NCBI GenBank assembly: GCA_013375405.1
Contig: JABXJU010000086.1
Span: 1-16,756 of the forward strand
Origin: Candidatus Helarchaeota archaeon
GTDB lineage: Archaea; Asgardarchaeota; Lokiarchaeia; Helarchaeales; HEL-GB-A
DNA length: 16,756 nt
Direction: 5' to 3'
Position 1 is the first letter of the stretch. Each line of letters starts with the position of its first letter. Below the pieces are notes generated by a model. It was given only the letters and a program-made list of their open reading frames with translations, was not told the origin of the DNA and searched no databases. This document shows, piece after piece, positions 12,901 to 16,756 of this stretch. The position numbers and the translations under genes were made by a program.

Positions 12901-15306
12901 CTTCTGTTTTATCTTAGAATGCGGCTTTTTTTTCGGTAACTTGGGTATTTTAGTTTGTGGAGCACTCAGATCTTCAGGGGAGTATTCACGTCTTGGATCT
13001 TTCCCCATTTTGAAATAACGGGTGGCATCTTTCTGAATACGAGCAGCCCAATTGCCAAGCTTAAAGCCTTTCACTGTAACGTTTCGTAATTCTGTTAAAT
13101 CGGCATTCGCAATTGATTCCACCGTTTCAAAGCCAGCGTTCTGAAGAGCAATGGCTCTCTCGCGTGAAACATATCGAATGCTTATCAATGGAAGACGTTT
13201 TTCTTTTACGCCATATGTAATTCGATCTTTCAATACTTCAATCCGAGGAATGATTGCAGTTCGTTTATGATAAGCAGCCAATTTTGCAAATGCATTAAAA
13301 AGCCAAGGTACAAAACCTAATCGGGTAACAATAGGGGTCAAATCCCCAATATTTATATGATATTTTTCTTCTAAGGTCCTTGTGGGTATCTCTTCTTTAT
13401 AATCATCCAAGACTAGGGCAGTTTTTACGGCCCTAAGTTGAATCGAGTCTTCTATCTCAAGTGGAAAAAAAATCATGTTGTTCTCATAATATTTCCAACA
13501 ATCTGATTCCTCTCGACCTCGGATGGGTAATGTGATTGCATCAGGAGCCATACAAACAATGAAGGTGAGAGTAATGGGATCTGGTTTATCACTAATCAAT
13601 TCGATTGCTTTACTATACGTAAGTGCGGTGAGAGGGTGAATATAAAGGTCTGAGGTAAGATTCCCATAGTGAGTTGACCGGATTTCTTTGGGCGTTCGTT
13701 TAAGAAACCCATTTTCAACTAAGAATTCGATTGCTTCAAGAATAATCTCCCTGCTTTTTGGAAATTGGATGTTACTAAGAGTAAATTTATAATATTTCAA
13801 GATTTGATTAATAGTTCTCGCATAATTAGCCCGAATACAACGTAATAAACTGCAAAATAAATTGGTTTCGACTAAATATTTACTTCTAATGGGCTCAGGG
13901 GTACCATTCACGTATTTATCTATCAAGCGAGCAATTTCCTTTTCTTTTGTTAGACGTTCTCCTGATTCATCGGTCGAAGATTTACGGGCAACGACGTAAC
14001 CGTAACCTAATTTGTCATATTGGGGTCTCCCAGCACGTCCCCATCTTTGATGCATTTCTATAACGGGAAGCATCACCCATCGTCCTCGAGAGGCGCGCTT
14101 ATAGCCATCTTGAATAACCCGTTTGGCTGGGAGATTGACTCCTGCCGCGAGCGTTGGTGTCGCCCAAATTACTTTGATTAATCCGTCTCGATATAAATCC
14201 TCAATGGCTTTTCGATTTTCTAAAGATAAACCTGCCATGTGAAATGCTACGCCATACTTAACCAATTCGTTTAATATCTCACCCACACCTGATTCCGTAT
14301 CGGGGATGGAAATGTCATTATTTGGAACCCACCCTCGCGCCTGTAAGAGCTTCACACATTTTCTCGCTTTCTCTTGGATACGCATTCGACTATCTACAAA
14401 ACAAAGAACCTGTTCATCATTCTCAAGAAAAGTAATTGCCGCATTGATGGCGTCATCGGGTGAAATCCTGCGAAAACTAGTCATTTTCTTCTTCGAATAA
14501 TAGATTTGTCGCCCGTATAAAACTCCCTTCTTAAGGGGAACCATCCGCCAATCACTATAAATTAGATTTGCATCTAACCAGCGAGCTAATTCAACGGCAT
14601 TTGTAATTGTAGCGCTTAGCCCTATTAGATTAAAATTGTGATATTGGCTCTTTGCTACAACATCTTCATATTTGAATCCCCGTTCCGTATCCCGAACCAT
14701 ATGAATTTCATCTAAAACTACCAATTTTACTTCTTTTAGCCAAGAGGGTTTTGAAGTGAGGAGGCTATCTGCTGCTTCGGGTGTAGTGACAATCCAGTCA
14801 TAATATTTAAGGTAGCTATCTCTTTCTGATGAAAAATCACCAGTTTTGATACCAACTTTTATTCCCAAATCTTCAAATAACTCTCGAAAGTCCATATATT
14901 TTTCATTCGCAATGGCTTTTAATGTAAAACACCATAAGGTCTTTTGGGGGAGTGCCTTTATTGCAGCTAACATCCCTAATAATGTTTTTCCCACACCTGT
15001 TGGAATACAAAACAAATAATTCTCATGTAAACTTGAAAAATGGTTTAATTTGTCTCCAACAGGGGGATTATCGAGGTCTATTTGCTGGACTTTCTCATAA
15101 AATAGTTTAAAAAAAGGGATTTGAAAGTCTGAATAGATTTTTTGGTCAATTTCAACAATTTTATCAATGATTGGCAAATTAAATAATGTTAATGCTCCTA
15201 AGGCTTGCGGAGGGAAAAATGTGGAGAGTCCTCTTGATTTAAACCGCTCTATATATTTTTTTTCGAGTGGGATGTCATCAATTTTCAGTTCAAAAATGCT
15301 CTTCAT
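12880..15306 (-). CDS. hel308: Hel308-like superfamily 2 (Ski2-type) DNA helicase
   Basis: ATP-dependent 3'-5' helicase expected to act at stalled replication forks. Numbered from the TTG at 15321 (five codons before the chosen ATG): Q-motif P-P-Q (Gln39), Walker A P-T-G-V-G-K-T at 107-113, T-T-P-E-A-A-D at 179-185, D-E-I-H at 204-207, L-S-A-T-I at 235-239, A-T-P-T-L-A-A-G-V-N-L-P-A at 387-399, Q-R-W-G-R-A-G-R-P at 425-433, E-P-I-R-S-K-Y-L near 476-483, then winged-helix and ratchet regions and a helix-hairpin-helix domain at about 710-768. Two departures from the family stand out: about 48 extra residues between the Q motif and Walker A, and a Lys/Pro-rich tail of about 45 residues. These explain the length of about 808 against roughly 700-720 in typical members. 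A more distant Ski2-like paralogue is possible. Confidence 0.88.
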   Translation of the reverse strand: MKSIFELKIDDIPLEKKYIERFKSRGLSTFFPPQALGALTLFNLPIIDKIVEIDQKIYSDFQIPFFKLFYEKVQQIDLDNPPVGDKLNHFSSLHENYLFCIPTGVGKTLLGMLAAIKALPQKTLWCFTLKAIANEKYMDFRELFEDLGIKVGIKTGDFSSERDSYLKYYDWIVTTPEAADSLLTSKPSWLKEVKLVVLDEIHMVRDTERGFKYEDVVAKSQYHNFNLIGLSATITNAVELARWLDANLIYSDWRMVPLKKGVLYGRQIYYSKKKMTSFRRISPDDAINAAITFLENDEQVLCFVDSRMRIQEKARKCVKLLQARGWVPNNDISIPDTESGVGEILNELVKYGVAFHMAGLSLENRKAIEDLYRDGLIKVIWATPTLAAGVNLPAKRVIQDGYKRASRGRWVMLPVIEMHQRWGRAGRPQYDKLGYGYVVARKSSTDESGERLTKEKEIARLIDKYVNGTPEPIRSKYLVETNLFCSLLRCIRANYARTINQILKYYKFTLSNIQFPKSREIILEAIEFLVENGFLKRTPKEIRSTHYGNLTSDLYIHPLTALTYSKAIELISDKPDPITLTFIVCMAPDAITLPIRGREESDCWKYYENNMIFFPLEIEDSIQLRAVKTALVLDDYKEEIPTRTLEEKYHINIGDLTPIVTRLGFVPWLFNAFAKLAAYHKRTAIIPRIEVLKDRITYGVKEKRLPLISIRYVSRERAIALQNAGFETVESIANADLTELRNVTVKGFKLGNWAARIQKDATRYFKMGKDPRREYSPEDLSAPQTKIPKLPKKKPHSKIKQKKLIFYD

Positions 15307-15435
15307 TGATTTACAGTCCAAGATTTAAATCATCAATCACGTTCAATTGAAAATTTAGAGACATAGTTTAAAAATGAAATTTTTACTTAAATGGATTTTG
15401 GAATTCTTGAAAATATTATAACTAAGCAACGAAAA

Positions 15436-16368
15436 TTATATTGGGTACGCGCCACAGGTTCGGCAGTATGTTGCTCTTTTGCTGACGTCAGAGTTACAGC
15501 GAGGGCATACTTTACCATCCATACTAACTGGGTGGGGAATCCCTAGTGTTGACCTGTAAATCTCATAATAGAATAAGTGTTCTTTGTCACGAATAGATAC
15601 TGAGTCTTCATTATAGTATTTATTTCGCGCCTCATGGAATTTCGAATCGGAAATCTTCTGATTGAAAAAGTTTGGAAGGGTTGTTGTTCCTGAACCCACT
15701 TCAATCGGGATTTTAATCCGCCATGTGATGATTTTAGGCAAAATTCGCTCGTAACATTTACGTAAAATCCATTTCCCATGAATTTTACCGTTTTCTTTAT
15801 GAACCTTAAGGTGTGAATCGAGACTAAGAGCGAATTTTTTAACTTCTAAATCTAAAAATGGAGCTTTCGCTTCCATTCCAAGCATATTTGCCAGCGGAAT
15901 CGACGAAAACATCATTATATCCGATAATTTTTTCAGTTCTAAATCTAATTTTTCTTTTTCAAAACCAAATAAAAAAGAGTATCCGGCGAAAAGTTCGTCA
16001 GCTCCATCGCCTGTCAGAACGGACCGAATTCCATTCTTTTTAGCAACCTTTAATCCAATGTAAATCACTACGCTATTACGAATTTCCATAGGATCGAATG
16101 ACTTTGTCTCCTTGATTACGGTGGGGAGAGCATCAATTAATTCGTCTTGGTCAAAGATATGAACCGCGTGCTCAAAACCTAATTTTTTTGCCATTAAGGC
16201 AGCATATTTAATGTCAGGAGCTGGTGCATTCTGGAACCCAACTGTCACCGCTTTTAAGGACATAAATTTTGACGCGATGGTGGCTATAATACTTGTATCT
16301 AAACCACCAGAGAGCAGAATCCCATCAGAAGCATTCTTTTTTACAGTTTTATCTAATAAACCTTTCAA
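15436..16368 (-). CDS. Asparagine-synthetase-like PP-loop enzyme with C-terminal zinc ribbon
   Basis: This matches the synthetase half of AsnB: ATP-pyrophosphatase loop S-G-G-L-D-T-S at 20-26, T-G-D-G-A-D-E-L-F-A-G-Y at 119-130, E-A-K-A-P-F-L-D at 166-173 and K-W-I-L-R-K at 199-204. The N-terminal glutaminase domain is missing, so the enzyme would need free ammonia or a partner, or would amidate or adenylate another substrate. Residues 288-305 form a zinc ribbon (Cys288, Cys291, Cys302, Cys305) not found in ordinary AsnB. The start is uncertain: the TTG at 16368 is the only standard start, but the frame stays open for 20 more codons to a stop at 16429-16431, with no clear ribosome site. The gene follows a membrane-protein gene on the same strand. 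Amidating AsnB-like activity is likely; the true substrate is unknown. Confidence 0.8.
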   Translation of the reverse strand: MKGLLDKTVKKNASDGILLSGGLDTSIIATIASKFMSLKAVTVGFQNAPAPDIKYAALMAKKLGFEHAVHIFDQDELIDALPTVIKETKSFDPMEIRNSVVIYIGLKVAKKNGIRSVLTGDGADELFAGYSFLFGFEKEKLDLELKKLSDIMMFSSIPLANMLGMEAKAPFLDLEVKKFALSLDSHLKVHKENGKIHGKWILRKCYERILPKIITWRIKIPIEVGSGTTTLPNFFNQKISDSKFHEARNKYYNEDSVSIRDKEHLFYYEIYRSTLGIPHPVSMDGKVCPRCNSDVSKRATYCRTCGAYPI

Positions 16369-16451
16369 TCTAGAACAAATTGTTTTAAGATTATTAATCA
16401 GGATAGAAGTTCCCTTCTGTAATTTGTTTTACAAAGAGTTTTTTCATAGTT

Positions 16452-16756
16452 TTAATTAATAGATGCGACGGCGTAATGTATAGGTGGCACACTTAGGGCA
16501 AAAAGAACTGTATTCACAGTAATATGGATTATCATAAATGGAAATCCTGAAATCAAGGCAAGGAGTATATTCCCACTATAATATACATGGGCATAGACAA
16601 TATTGGTGAGTATATCAAACATAAAAGTATATAACAATCCTATAAGAGCGAATTTGAAAATATTGAGGTAATTAAATTTTATATTTTTGGGAGATTTCGA
16701 TTGATGTAAAATACCGCCTAAAAAACCAATAAAGGCCATACAGCCCACACAGGCTA
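16452..16756 (-). CDS. Membrane protein, 5' end outside the window, possibly an ECF-transporter S component
   Basis: The frame is open through the right edge of the window, so only the C-terminal part is visible (about 101 codons). It has at least three hydrophobic segments. Visible sequence includes G-F-L-G-G-I-L-H, then F-A-L-I-G-L-L-Y-T-F-M-F-D-I-L-T-N, then I-S-G-F-P-F-M-I-I-H-I-T-V-N-T-V-L-F. The G-x4-T-x2-F-D-x2-T-N and late H-x3-N-x3-F patterns resemble substrate-binding subunits of energy-coupling-factor vitamin transporters, but this is recognition by style, not a firm match. The stop lies 83 bases before the start called for the asparagine-synthetase-like gene, so the two may be cotranscribed. 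Confidence 0.5.
   Translation of the reverse strand, partial: ACVGCMAFIGFLGGILHQSKSPKNIKFNYLNIFKFALIGLLYTFMFDILTNIVYAHVYYSGNILLALISGFPFMIIHITVNTVLFALSVPPIHYAVASIN

Noticed and set aside
15322..15435. Possible C/D-box small RNA between the helicase and asparagine-synthetase-like genes
   Set aside because: A TTGATGA-like C box is visible on the minus strand, but no properly placed D box or paired C'/D' boxes could be found.
1..16756. CRISPR array, transposon ends, integrase or phage genes
   Set aside because: No regularly spaced repeats, terminal inverted repeats, transposase motifs or structural phage genes were seen; the content is housekeeping in character.

Overview
The window reads as a gene-dense, AT-rich archaeal chromosome segment, most likely from an Asgard (Promethearchaeota) lineage. 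The archaeal signs are direct: MCM and GINS replication genes side by side, a Hel308-like helicase, the archaeal entry to the shikimate pathway (an ADTH synthase plus DHQ synthase II pair), and TATA-like boxes upstream of several genes. The Asgard assignment is inference. It rests on an Arf-like small GTPase fused to an N-terminal longin/roadblock-like domain, and on a separate protein joining a roadblock-like and a longin-like domain. No rRNA, tRNA, CRISPR array, insertion sequence or phage gene was seen.

Layout. Positions 47-268 hold a small two-helix membrane protein. Positions 320-1624 (minus) encode EPSP synthase (aroA) behind its own TATA-like box and a perfect 17-bp palindrome. Positions 1725-2842 (minus) hold the longin-GTPase fusion and an overlapping small helical TPR-like protein. 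Divergent from it, 2996-3517 (plus) is a bacterial-type shikimate kinase (aroK). Positions 3509-6987 form a minus-strand operon read as ADTH synthase, DHQ synthase II, aroD, aroE. Positions 7244-8188 (plus) hold the roadblock/longin-like protein, followed by a multi-pass membrane protein (8240-8701). Threonine synthase (8698-9930) is on the minus strand. Positions 10081-12877 (plus) hold a GINS subunit and MCM. Positions 12880-15306 (minus) encode the Hel308-like helicase. Positions 15436-16368 (minus) hold an asparagine-synthetase-like PP-loop enzyme with a C-terminal zinc ribbon, and the edge of a membrane protein lies at 16452-16756.

How the genes work together. The seven-step chorismate route is nearly complete here: ADTH synthase and DHQ synthase II make dehydroquinate, then AroD, AroE, AroK and AroA act. 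Only chorismate synthase (aroC) is absent from the window. The kinase is the bacterial P-loop type, not the GHMP-type kinase usual in archaea, so the pathway is a hybrid. The second theme is genome maintenance (GINS, MCM, Hel308-like). The third is small-GTPase biology: two loci about 4.4 kb apart carry longin/roadblock-type modules and are the best candidates for poorly described biology. Three convergent gene pairs meet with a 9-nt overlap, a 4-nt overlap and a 2-nt gap.
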